A stretch of DNA of 5,171 nt from Bacillota bacterium (GTDB taxonomy: Bacteria; Bacillota; Clostridia; DSM-8532): assembly GCA_023426765.1 (NCBI GenBank), contig JAEZBW010000254.1, positions 1 through 5,171 on the forward strand, written 5' to 3'. Below, piece by piece: positions 1 to 4,891 of the stretch. The notes under the pieces were generated by a model. The model was not told where the DNA came from. It searched no databases and saw only the letters and a program-made list of their open reading frames with translations. Numbering within the stretch: the first letter of the stretch is position 1; every line of letters starts with the position of its first letter. A program made the position numbers and the translations under genes.

Positions 1-10
1 CCGCAACGGG

Positions 11-26
11 CCGAGCCATATCTCGG
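11..26. repeat. Short inverted repeat upstream of the first gene
   Basis: CCGAG (11-15) and CTCGG (22-26) are perfectly complementary around a six-base loop, CCATAT. It lies about 30 bases before the first start codon, between the window edge and the ribosome binding site. It has no T-tract, so it is not a convincing intrinsic terminator. It could be a leader hairpin, an operator, or chance in G+C-rich DNA. Confidence 0.3.
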
Positions 27-58
27 ACGGCGCTCGCGAACAGGAGAACGGAGCAAAC

Positions 59-523
59 ATGAGCCATGACCCGAAGGACGTCGTCCTCGCCGCATTCGGC
101 ATTCGGCCCGCGGACGCCACGCCGGACCTCACCGGGCCGCCTGGGCAGGAGTCCGGCGTGCTTCTCGCCCGCGAGGGGTTCGAGCCGGTGCTGTGCGGTA
201 ACGGATCGTGGAGGTGGGTGCGGCACCTGCCCGACGGCGGGGAGATCCTGGCCGCGTACCATGCCGGTACCGGATCGCCGCAGGGATGGTGGGTCGCGCG
301 CTGGAACCCGGAGCTGGATGACGAGTGCTCGGTGCAGCTCGCCGGGATTCCGTCCGAGCGGGCCGCGGTCCTCCTCAGCCGGATGTTGCCCGACCCGGTG
401 CAGAACGGCTTCCGGGGAGAGGAGCTGCCGGTGTCGGCGCACGCCTACGCCGCCGTCTTGCGCCAGTGCGGCCTGCCGGCCCACGGGCCGGCCAAGAGGC
501 CCCACGGCGAGGGTGCCTCCTGA
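59..523 (+). CDS. Hypothetical protein, 154 aa
   Basis: I do not recognise the family. The ATG at 59 is preceded by a good Shine-Dalgarno site (CGGAG at 49-53, five-base gap), with a second GGAG at 43-46. Codons in this frame have G/C third positions, while the overlapping frames give Arg/Ser-rich composition typical of shadows, so I take this frame as real. The protein looks soluble, with no signal peptide or membrane segment. It has a Trp-rich middle (GSWRWVRHLPDGGE about residues 49-62, then GWWVARWNPEL about 76-86) that reads like a small beta-rich domain. A helical segment follows (PSERAAVLLSRML, about 98-110), then a polar Pro/Gly-rich tail. The next gene follows on the same strand after 103 bases and may be co-transcribed. 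Function is unknown; a small accessory or plasmid-type protein is all that can be said. Confidence 0.75.
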   Translation: MSHDPKDVVLAAFGIRPADATPDLTGPPGQESGVLLAREGFEPVLCGNGSWRWVRHLPDGGEILAAYHAGTGSPQGWWVARWNPELDDECSVQLAGIPSERAAVLLSRMLPDPVQNGFRGEELPVSAHAYAAVLRQCGLPAHGPAKRPHGEGAS

Positions 524-570
524 GGCCGGCGGCCAACACGAGGACGAGCCCGATTACGCGGGCCCGCCCC

Positions 571-596
571 GGATGCGAGGGGATGAACCCGCATCC
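571..596. repeat. Hairpin-forming inverted repeat before the 88-aa gene
   Basis: GGATGCG (571-577) is perfectly complementary to CGCATCC (590-596), giving a 7-bp stem with a 12-base loop that can add two more G-C pairs. It lies in the 103-base gap between the first two genes, ending 30 bases before the next ATG and upstream of its Shine-Dalgarno site. There is no T-run, so it is not a standard terminator. It may be an mRNA processing or stability element, or a protein-binding site. Confidence 0.4.
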
Positions 597-626
597 GCCA
601 CCGACCAAGCCAAGGGAGCGTGCACC

Positions 627-893
627 ATGATCACGACGAGCTTCGCTCACGTTCGAGCCGCCATTCGCGCCGCGCGGAACCTCGAAGACCTGCGTGCGGC
701 GCTGATCGCCGCCGAGGCCCTGGACGACGACGACCAAGCCGAACTCGCCACTGGGCTGCCGACGTTCGGCGGCGACGATCCCGGATACGACGCAACCTTT
801 TCTTGGGATGCCGAACGCGTCCTGCAATACGACGATTCTATCCGCCCGGATGGCCAGCGTATCGGGTGGGTGATCGGCCCGTGCGACGACTGA
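627..893 (+). CDS. Hypothetical protein, 88 aa
   Basis: I do not recognise the family. I chose the ATG at 627 because a Shine-Dalgarno-like AAGGGAG (611-617) precedes it at a suitable distance, and because the upstream extension of this open frame (back to base 66) runs out of frame through the previous gene with an Arg/Ser-rich shadow composition. The N-terminal half is alpha-helical and amphipathic (about residues 5-32, including AHVRAAIRAARNLEDLRAAL), followed by an acidic run (EALDDDDQAEL, about 31-41). The C-terminal half is acidic and aromatic and reads like a small beta domain (FSWDAERVLQYDD, about 58-70; RIGWVIGPCDD to the end). There is no membrane segment or recognisable catalytic motif. 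Its small size and acidity would suit a regulatory or inhibitor-type protein, but that is only suggestive. Confidence 0.65.
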   Translation: MITTSFAHVRAAIRAARNLEDLRAALIAAEALDDDDQAELATGLPTFGGDDPGYDATFSWDAERVLQYDDSIRPDGQRIGWVIGPCDD

Positions 894-905
894 CGCGTAG
901 GGAAA

Positions 906-949
906 GGACGCCCCTGGGGCCGCCGCCATGCGAGGCCGGGGGGCGGTCC
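906..949 (+). terminator. Terminator-like G+C hairpin without a U-tract
   Basis: GGACGCCCC (906-914) pairs with GGGGC-G-GTCC (940-949), giving nine base pairs interrupted by one bulged G. A further GGCC/GGCC pairing is possible inside the loop. It begins 12 bases after the stop codon of the 88-aa gene and sits before the hig control region, which is where transcription would be expected to end. The lack of a T-run makes intrinsic termination uncertain; it may instead protect the mRNA 3' end. Confidence 0.35.
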
Positions 950-983
950 TGGCGACGGCGCCACACCTACCCCGTTATGGCTC

Positions 984-1012
984 TTGCCTATTACACTGTG
1001 TGTAAATATGTA
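984..1012 (+). promoter_or_regulatory. Probable hig promoter region
   Basis: This is a short AT-rich stretch in otherwise G+C-rich DNA, directly before the toxin gene. A -35-like TTGCCT (984-989) is followed after 17 bases by TATGTA (1007-1012) as a weak -10 candidate. The -10 match is poor, so the exact boxes are uncertain. The position, base composition and the palindrome lying between the two boxes make an autoregulated toxin-antitoxin promoter the best reading. The Shine-Dalgarno site GAGGCGAAG (1022-1030) follows. Confidence 0.45.
991..1005. promoter_or_regulatory. Palindromic operator, probable HigA site
   Basis: TTACAC-TGT-GTGTAA is a perfect 6-bp inverted repeat with a three-base centre. 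It lies between the candidate -35 and -10 boxes of the toxin-antitoxin operon. HigA antitoxins are Xre-type HTH dimers that bind palindromes overlapping their own promoter, so this is the obvious operator. The assignment is inference from symmetry and location; a second weaker inverted pair, ATTAC (990-994) and GTAAT (1010-1014), overlaps it. Confidence 0.55.
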
Positions 1013-1037
1013 ATTGCCATAGAGGCGAAGCAATGCT

Positions 1038-1349
1038 ATGCCCGACGGCATGGACCACGTGGACTTTGCCGACGAGCGTTTCAGGCGGTTGGAAGTAGAG
1101 CCGGGCTACACGGCCGGGTTCGCGCCGAACATCGTGCGTGGCTACCGGAAGGCTATGCAGGCCATCCGCGCGGCGATGGATGAGCGGGACCTGTACGCCA
1201 TGCGTGGGCTGCGCTTCGAAAGGCTTCAAGGGAAACGCGCGCATCAGCACTCCATGCGCATCAACGACCAATGGCGACTCATCCTCGAGCTGCGGTCGGA
1301 CGCGCACGGCAAACAGGTCTGGATCATCGACATTGAAGACTATCACTAA
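1038..1349 (+). CDS. higB: HigB-type toxin, RelE/ParE superfamily mRNA interferase
   Basis: This is a 103-aa protein of the HigB (plasmid maintenance killer) family. HigB toxins are ribosome-dependent endoribonucleases that cut mRNA during translation and stop growth until neutralised by HigA. Family signs are the N-terminal helix after VDFADERFRRLE (residues 8-19), two central helices (about 31-51), the L-Q-G-K-R turn (63-67) followed by the strand H71-S-M-R-I-N-D-Q-W-R80, and the C-terminal I97-D-I-E-D-Y-H103. The final Asp-Tyr-His corresponds to the active-site residues known from characterised HigB. Length is close to the usual 90-110 aa. The ATG at 1038 has GAGGCGAAG (1022-1030) seven bases upstream; Met5 (1050) is closer to where most HigB proteins begin but has a poorer ribosome site. 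The antitoxin gene starts 21 bases downstream, in the toxin-first order typical of hig. Confidence 0.9.
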   Translation: MPDGMDHVDFADERFRRLEVEPGYTAGFAPNIVRGYRKAMQAIRAAMDERDLYAMRGLRFERLQGKRAHQHSMRINDQWRLILELRSDAHGKQVWIIDIEDYH

Positions 1350-1370
1350 GAAAAATGCGGGGGAGCAGTG

Positions 1371-2516
1371 ATGTCTGAGTGGCGCCCTGCAGACGTATTC
1401 CCCCCTGGGGAATTCCTGCGCGACGAACTGGACGCGCGGGGATGGTCGCAGCTCGAATTCGCCGAGATCATCGGCCGGCCGCCGCGCGTGGTGAACGAAA
1501 TCATCGCGGGCAAGCGCGGCATTTCCCCCGAGACCGCCAAGGAACTGGCGGCCGCCCTGGGCACCAGCGCGCAGTTCTGGATGAACCTGGAGACCGCCTA
1601 CCAGCTCTGGAAGGCGGCGCCGGCCTCGGAGCGCATCGCCCGCGAGGCGCGGTTACGCGAACGCTTCCCGGTGCGCGAGATGATCCGCCGGGGCTGGATC
1701 GAGGCCAGCGAGAGCTTCGACGTCCTCGAGGCCCAGGTGCTGCGCTTCTTCGCCATCTCGTCGGTTGACGCCCCCGTCCAGATGGCGCACGCGGCCCGCC
1801 GCACCAGCGACGGCGATATCCCCCCGGTGCAGCTCGCCTGGCTCTGCCGCGTCAAGCAGCTTGCCGGCGCTCTTCAGGTGGCGCCCTATTCGGAAGCGGC
1901 GCTGCGCCGGACCGTCGAGGACCTGCGACGGTTGACCGCCGCCCCCGAGGAGATCCGCCACGTGCCGAAGCTCATGGCGGGGTGTGGCATCCGCTTCGTC
2001 GTGGTCGAGCCCATGCCGGGATCGAAGATCGACGGCGTGTGCTCCTGGCTCAAGGACGGCACCGCCCCGGTGGTGGGGCTGTCGCTGCGGCAGGACCGCA
2101 TCGACAATTTCTGGTTCGTGCTTCGCCACGAGCTCGAACACGTGCTGCGCGGCGACGGCAAGGTCGGCGACATCATCGACAGCGACCTCGGCGAGGTCGA
2201 CGCTCCGGCCGGCGCCGATCCCGAGGCCGAGCGCGCCGCCAACGGCGCGGCGGCGGAGTTCCTCGTGCCGCGCGCGAAGCTGGACAACTTCATCGCGAGG
2301 GTGCGTCCCCTGTACTCCGAGCAGAAGATCGTCAACTTCGCCAAGGTGAACGGCGTCCATCCCGGCATCGTCGTCGGGCAGCTGCAGAACCGCGGCGAGA
2401 TCCCCTACGCCAACCTGCGCCGGCACCTAGTCAAGGTGCGGCACCTCCTCGCCCCGGCCGCCCTGACCGACGGCTGGGGCAGCACGCCGCAGGTCTGGAC
2501 CACTTCCCTGATGTGA
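1371..2516 (+). CDS. higA: HigA-like antitoxin fused to ImmA/IrrE metallopeptidase domain
   Basis: This 381-aa protein has two parts. Residues about 9-80 form a HigA/Xre-type helix-turn-helix: P-P-G-E-F-L-R-D-E-L at 11-20, W-S-Q-L-E-F-A at 25-31, I-I-A-G-K-R-G-I-S at 44-52, then L-G-T-S-A-Q-F-W-M-N-L at 63-73. This half should bind the operator and the toxin. The C-terminal half has an ImmA/IrrE (DUF955-type) zinc-peptidase signature: H253-E-L-E-H257 is the HExxH motif and E287-x-x-A-N291, followed by A-A-E-F-L-V-P to P300, supplies the expected third ligand. In related proteins this domain cleaves or regulates phage or stress repressors; here it could control antitoxin or toxin level. All key residues are present, so it is probably active. 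The ATG at 1371 has GGGGGAG at a five-base gap; a GTG at 1368 would sit too close. Classical HigA is only about 100 aa, so the fusion is the notable point. Its substrate is unknown. Confidence 0.88.
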   Translation: MSEWRPADVFPPGEFLRDELDARGWSQLEFAEIIGRPPRVVNEIIAGKRGISPETAKELAAALGTSAQFWMNLETAYQLWKAAPASERIAREARLRERFPVREMIRRGWIEASESFDVLEAQVLRFFAISSVDAPVQMAHAARRTSDGDIPPVQLAWLCRVKQLAGALQVAPYSEAALRRTVEDLRRLTAAPEEIRHVPKLMAGCGIRFVVVEPMPGSKIDGVCSWLKDGTAPVVGLSLRQDRIDNFWFVLRHELEHVLRGDGKVGDIIDSDLGEVDAPAGADPEAERAANGAAAEFLVPRAKLDNFIARVRPLYSEQKIVNFAKVNGVHPGIVVGQLQNRGEIPYANLRRHLVKVRHLLAPAALTDGWGSTPQVWTTSLM

Positions 2517-2527
2517 GGCTTGGACGG

Positions 2528-3004
2528 ATGGCCACCTACACCGAGCAGATGCAGCGGATCTGGAAGCTCTACGAGGACGCAGGCGAACCCTTGCCCGCGA
2601 CCTCGCGCGACGTGGCCGCCTGGGCCATCCGCAACAGCCTCTGGCGCCCTCAGCCCGCCGATGTGATCGCGCAGTGCGCGGAAGACCTCTCACGGGCCCT
2701 GCGGGAGGAATACCACACCGACGCCAAGGGGCGCCGGGTCCGCTCGAAGCACGCGGTCCGGGTCACCCAGGGCGGCAAGCAGCTGACGCTGTGGGCGGAC
2801 ATGCGGACCGCCTCGCGTCCGCACATGGAACTGGCGTTCGCGCAACGCCGCCAGCAGATCGTCGGCGACTGCGTGCAGCTGAAGCGTGACGTGGACTCGT
2901 ACAACGAGGTGCATCCCGAGCAGCCGCCGCTCCCCCTGATCCTGGACTTCACCGACGACGCGGCGGAAGCGGATGCGGGCGACGGCTTCGATGAGGCGGC
3001 CTGA
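2528..3004 (+). CDS. Hypothetical third gene of the hig operon, 158 aa
   Basis: The ATG at 2528 follows the antitoxin stop by 11 bases, with GAGG (2515-2518) as a Shine-Dalgarno site overlapping the previous stop codon, so co-translation with the antitoxin is likely. The N-terminus is helical (TEQMQRIWKLYEDAG, about residues 4-18). A basic stretch (K-G-R-R-V-R-S-K-H-A-V-R, about 67-78) could touch nucleic acid. It is followed by a beta-like segment (TLWADMR) and a long helix containing FAQRRQQIVGDCVQLKRDVD (about 104-123). The tail is acidic. There is no membrane segment or known catalytic motif. From memory, similar proteins occur next to HTH-ImmA fusions in proteobacteria; I cannot verify this here. 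Possible roles are a substrate or partner of the metallopeptidase, or a third TA component. Function is unknown. Confidence 0.75.
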   Translation: MATYTEQMQRIWKLYEDAGEPLPATSRDVAAWAIRNSLWRPQPADVIAQCAEDLSRALREEYHTDAKGRRVRSKHAVRVTQGGKQLTLWADMRTASRPHMELAFAQRRQQIVGDCVQLKRDVDSYNEVHPEQPPLPLILDFTDDAAEADAGDGFDEAA

Positions 3005-3073
3005 GCGAGCGGAGGGCGCCCCGACGGCGAACACGACCGCGCACGCACACCTCGGCGGTCGATGCGAGCGGCG
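3005..3073. other. Short convergent intergenic gap
   Basis: This 69-base gap separates the plus-strand hig operon from the minus-strand operon ending at 3074. It contains a GGGCGCCC palindrome (near 3013-3020) but no hairpin followed by a T-run on either strand, so I see no convincing intrinsic terminator for either converging transcript. Confidence 0.5.
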
Positions 3074-3277
3074 TCAGTCCAGCCGCCGCCATGCGGTGGG
3101 ATCGCTCAGGGCGAACACGCCAACCAAGACCTCGTCGTACGGGGAGCCGCCCTCGGCCTGCAGCCGGGCGTGCGGCGGGTGTCCGGGCTTGTCGACCAGC
3201 GCCACGACGACGTAGCTGTGCCGGGGCGTGTCGGCGCGCGCGTAGCGGTCGCCGACCGCGACCCGGGGCCTACTCAT
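3074..3277 (-). CDS. Small hypothetical protein, 67 aa
   Basis: I do not recognise this family. The frame overlaps the end of the upstream 117-aa gene by eight bases (start and stop lie within ATGAGTAG), and GGGAGTGG sits six or fewer bases before its ATG. That is a classic translational-coupling arrangement and supports a real gene. The sequence reads as a compact beta-strand domain: G-D-R-Y-A-R-A-D near the N-terminus, then S-Y-V-V-V-A-L-V-D-K-P (about residues 21-31), a Pro/His-rich loop with P-P-H-A-R-L-Q (about 34-40), and D-E-V-L-V-G-V-F-A-L (about 48-57). The pattern resembles small SH3-like or PemK-like barrels, but no active-site motif is visible and I do not assign one. It is probably expressed together with the winged-helix-like protein. 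Confidence 0.65.
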   Translation of the reverse strand: MSRPRVAVGDRYARADTPRHSYVVVALVDKPGHPPHARLQAEGGSPYDEVLVGVFALSDPTAWRRLD

Positions 3278-3623
3278 CGTCCACTCCCGTCAGCGCGGCG
3301 ACCTCCTCGAGGAGGCGTGCGTGGCTCTCCGGGTTGAAGGCCCGCCGATCGGCGGCCATCCGCCGCAGGGCGCGCAAGCCCGTCGTGGTGAAGCGCGCCA
3401 CGGGCCAGTGCTTGTCGAGGTCGTCCAGCACCACAAGGCCGCGGTCGAGCAGGGACTGCACGGCGGCCGGAACCTTCGGCTGCCCCTTGCGCTCGCCCGT
3501 CGACCAGCGCCGCAGCAGGAAGCCGTTGTGGATGCCGCGGGCGCTGGACATGCGCTGCTGGAACTCGCGCCGGATCAGGTCGCGCTCCTTGGGATCGAAG
3601 TCGGGATCGTCGGTCGGGGACAT
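3270..3623 (-). CDS. Winged-helix-like hypothetical protein, 117 aa
   Basis: I chose the ATG at 3623 because GGAG lies five bases upstream on the minus strand. The open frame continues upstream to 3827, but that part is low-complexity and overlaps the end of the abi gene in another frame. The N-terminal half is charged and helical (about residues 10-40). Residues about 50-90 follow a winged-helix pattern: V-P-A-A-V-Q-S-L-L-D-R-G-L-V-V-L (51-66) as recognition helix and wing start, W-P-V-A-R-F-T-T-T-G-L-R-A-L (73-86) as wing plus closing helix, with the T-x-x-G-x-x-A-L seen in MarR/PadR-like domains. It is therefore probably DNA-binding, but no family is assigned. It lies 98 bases downstream of the abi stop, in the same direction, and overlaps the next small gene. 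It could regulate this cluster or simply be a neighbour. Confidence 0.7.
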   Translation of the reverse strand: MSPTDDPDFDPKERDLIRREFQQRMSSARGIHNGFLLRRWSTGERKGQPKVPAAVQSLLDRGLVVLDDLDKHWPVARFTTTGLRALRRMAADRRAFNPESHARLLEEVAALTGVDDE

Positions 3624-3627
3624 GGCG

Positions 3628-3667
3628 GCTCCGCGTTCGCTCGGAGCGCCGATGTACCGCATCGGCG
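3628..3667 (-). promoter_or_regulatory. Two adjacent hairpins in the leader of the winged-helix gene
   Basis: On the minus strand an 8-bp perfect stem, CGCCGATG/CATCGGCG (3667-3660 with 3654-3647, five-base loop), is followed at once by a 6-bp stem, GCTCCG/CGGAGC (3647-3642 with 3633-3628, eight-base loop). The second stem contains the GGAG Shine-Dalgarno site of the gene starting at 3623, so when folded it would hide the ribosome binding site. There is no U-tract, so this looks like translational control or a processing site rather than a terminator. Base pairing is seen directly; function is inferred. Confidence 0.45.
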
Positions 3668-3721
3668 GACGCCGTGGTAGCCATCGATCCGCCCCCGCCG
3701 GCGCCGGCGGCGCCGTTGCCC

Positions 3722-4750
3722 TTACGAGGTGGCCGCTGCCTTGGCCGCAAGACGGGCTTCCTTCGCCGCGGCTTTGCGGCGTTCGGCTTCCCGCGTCATC
3801 TCCTCCTCGGTGGGGAACCCAACCCACTTGTCGGGGAACCCCATCGGAGCGGTGGGGATGTCTCCGTACTCGTGCAGGAGGTCGAAGAGCTGATCCATCC
3901 AGAACGCTCCGGCGGCGATGCGCTCAAGAAATTTCTGCAGCACGAACAGCTGCGTGTGCAGCCGGAAGTCGCCGATCTCCGTGACCGTTTCGCCCCTCCT
4001 GTTCTCCACCTGGTACTCGAAGTAGGGGGCGTACAACTTGGGAAGGGCCGGCTTCACCGGGAACTGCCGGTTCCACACCCGAGCGTGGTGGGCGCAGTAG
4101 TTCCGCAGCACAGTCAGCATTTCCAACCAGGATTCGATGAGCCTGCGATGCTCCCCGAACTCGGCGGCGACCAGCTTCTGCCCAGCCCTGTTCAGGTTCG
4201 CAAACATCTTCGACATCGTGCCGAGGTGAATGGCCTCGAACACCATCCAGGTTGGCGGCATGTCGGGATCATCGTAAGCACCGTAGTAGTGCTGGATGAA
4301 AATGTCGCGCTTGTCGGCCTTCTTCAGGTCGTGGTGGATTTCGCGCTTGATATGGCTGATCAGCCCCGCGTGATCGTACCCTGGAGCGAAGCGGCTGGCG
4401 TCGAGATACCAGTGGCTGCCGTAGGTCACCCCGAGGGCGTTTAAAAACGCCGCCCTCAGCGCGACTTCGATCCGCTCGACCGCATGCAGGATGTGCGTTC
4501 GAAGCCTGCGGTCGAAATCGCACAGACGCGTGACGTCGCGGAACGTGACGCCGGGGAGGAACTGAGCCTCCTTCGTACCGTCAGCCTTCATGCGCCAGTG
4601 GAGGGCATAGCCGCGGAACCGATAGAAGCCGACGGCCTTGAGGACGGCGCGGGCTTCGTCCTCGTCGGGGATGGCCAGACCTCGGGCACGGAGGTGTTCG
4701 ATCTGTCCCGTGAGGTCGAGCGCCGGCTTGGAAAAGGTACGTGCAGACAT
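3722..4750 (-). CDS. abiF: Abi_2 family (AbiD/AbiF-like) abortive-infection protein with HEPN motif
   Basis: This 342-aa protein has the hallmarks of the Abi_2 family. The N-terminus F6-S-K-P-A-L-D-L-x3-Q-I-E-H-L-x3-G-L (6-25) and the G41-F-Y-R-F-R-G-Y (41-48) block match the usual opening. F79-D-R-R-L-R (79-84) is followed by V91-E-R-I-E-V-A-L-R (91-99) and P166-T-W-M-V-F-E-A-I-H-L-G-T-M-S-K (166-181). The catalytic-type HEPN motif R216-N-Y-C-A-H221 is intact, so ribonuclease activity is plausible. Members are phage-defence effectors that stop phage or host by RNA damage; AbiF-type proteins have been reported with a structured RNA encoded upstream. The ATG at 4750 fits the family start, yet the only Shine-Dalgarno-like GGG is inside the terminator-like stem just upstream. 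The last 25 or so residues are Ala/Lys/Arg-rich, an extension that may bind RNA. Family assignment is firm; the exact subfamily symbol (AbiF versus AbiD) is less so. Confidence 0.88.
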   Translation of the reverse strand: MSARTFSKPALDLTGQIEHLRARGLAIPDEDEARAVLKAVGFYRFRGYALHWRMKADGTKEAQFLPGVTFRDVTRLCDFDRRLRTHILHAVERIEVALRAAFLNALGVTYGSHWYLDASRFAPGYDHAGLISHIKREIHHDLKKADKRDIFIQHYYGAYDDPDMPPTWMVFEAIHLGTMSKMFANLNRAGQKLVAAEFGEHRRLIESWLEMLTVLRNYCAHHARVWNRQFPVKPALPKLYAPYFEYQVENRRGETVTEIGDFRLHTQLFVLQKFLERIAAGAFWMDQLFDLLHEYGDIPTAPMGFPDKWVGFPTEEEMTREAERRKAAAKEARLAAKAAATS

Positions 4751-4751
4751 G

Positions 4752-4796
4752 AAAAACCCGCCCTGGTGCGCCGTTCTTATGAGAGGCGTGGCGGGT
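4752..4796 (-). terminator. Intrinsic terminator abutting the abi start codon
   Basis: On the minus strand ACCCGCC (4796-4790) pairs with GGCGGGT (4762-4756), seven base pairs. CGCC (4788-4785) with GGCG (4772-4769) and TCT with AGA stack inside it over a CATA loop. The stem is followed by TTTTT (4756-4752) and then C and the ATG. This is a textbook Rho-independent terminator, with the unusual feature that it ends at the start codon. Expression of the abi gene would need read-through, as in type III-like systems where a terminator sets the RNA-to-toxin ratio. Confidence 0.7.
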
Positions 4797-4809
4797 CGTG
4801 TTGGAACCG

Positions 4810-4838
4810 AATATGGCCCTCGGAATCCCGGTAGTCAA
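4810..4838 (-). promoter_or_regulatory. Second candidate promoter inside the RNA region
   Basis: On the minus strand TTGACT (4838-4833, five of six matches to the -35 consensus) is followed after exactly 17 bases by CATATT (4815-4810, four of six matches to the -10). A transcript from here would start near 4803 and consist almost entirely of the terminator hairpin before reaching the abi ATG. It is either a separate abi promoter, or a chance match inside the RNA gene. Confidence 0.35.
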
Positions 4839-4862
4839 CGCCGATCATACGCAATCCTCAAG

Positions 4863-4891
4863 CATATACGCTCGGCTGCGGTGGCCGTCAA
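4863..4891 (-). promoter_or_regulatory. Sigma70-type promoter for the candidate RNA
   Basis: On the minus strand TTGACG (4891-4886, five of six matches to TTGACA) is followed after exactly 17 bases by TATATG (4868-4863, four of six matches to TATAAT). The predicted start is near 4857. An inverted repeat, ACGCTC/GAGCGT (4904-4899 with 4873-4868), flanks the spacer, and another, CTCAAGC/GCTTGAG (4901-4895 with 4863-4857), reaches the -10 and start point; either could be an operator. Confidence 0.55.

Larger units (their letters stand above)
4752..4857 (-). ncRNA. Candidate abiF-associated structured RNA
   Basis: Directly before the Abi_2 gene there is a self-contained transcription unit. It has a promoter (boxes at 4886-4891 and 4863-4868), a predicted start near 4857, about 105 bases of foldable sequence, and a hairpin with a T5 run ending two bases before the abi ATG. 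Two helices can be seen: an upstream stem with CCGA (minus 4823-4820) pairing with TCGG (4810-4807), flanked by U-U mismatches and outer G-C pairs, and the long terminal stem described separately. Structured RNAs upstream of abiF genes have been reported, and AbiF proteins have been linked to RNA antitoxins; this position and layout match. I cannot align it to a covariance model, so membership of that RNA family is inference. Confidence 0.6.

Noticed and set aside
66..626. Long open frame upstream of the 88-aa gene that would extend it to 275 aa
   Set aside because: The extension runs out of frame through the 154-aa gene with Arg/Ser/Pro-rich shadow composition, and a good ribosome site favours the ATG at 627.
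1653..2426. 257-aa minus-strand open frame opposite the HTH-peptidase gene
   Set aside because: Antisense frame typical of G+C-rich DNA; the plus strand encodes clear HTH and HExxH motifs, and no ribosome site supports the minus frame.
1982..2527. Upstream extension of the 158-aa protein to 340 aa
   Set aside because: It is almost all Arg/Ala/Gly in the +1 shadow of the peptidase domain; the ATG at 2528 has a Shine-Dalgarno site and starts normal composition.
3624..3827. N-terminal extension of the winged-helix-like protein to 185 aa
   Set aside because: It overlaps the C-terminal coding part of abi in another frame and is Pro/Gly/Arg low-complexity; the ATG at 3623 has a properly spaced GGAG.
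3091..3984. 297-aa plus-strand Arg/Ser-rich frame
   Set aside because: Shadow opposite three minus-strand genes; low-complexity composition and no motif.
3674..4444. 256-aa plus-strand frame opposite abi
   Set aside because: Antisense to conserved Abi_2 blocks; no ribosome site and composition mirrors the complementary gene.
4752..4860. CRISPR array or ToxI-like tandem repeats upstream of the Abi_2 gene
   Set aside because: No regularly spaced direct repeats are visible; the region shows stem-loops instead.
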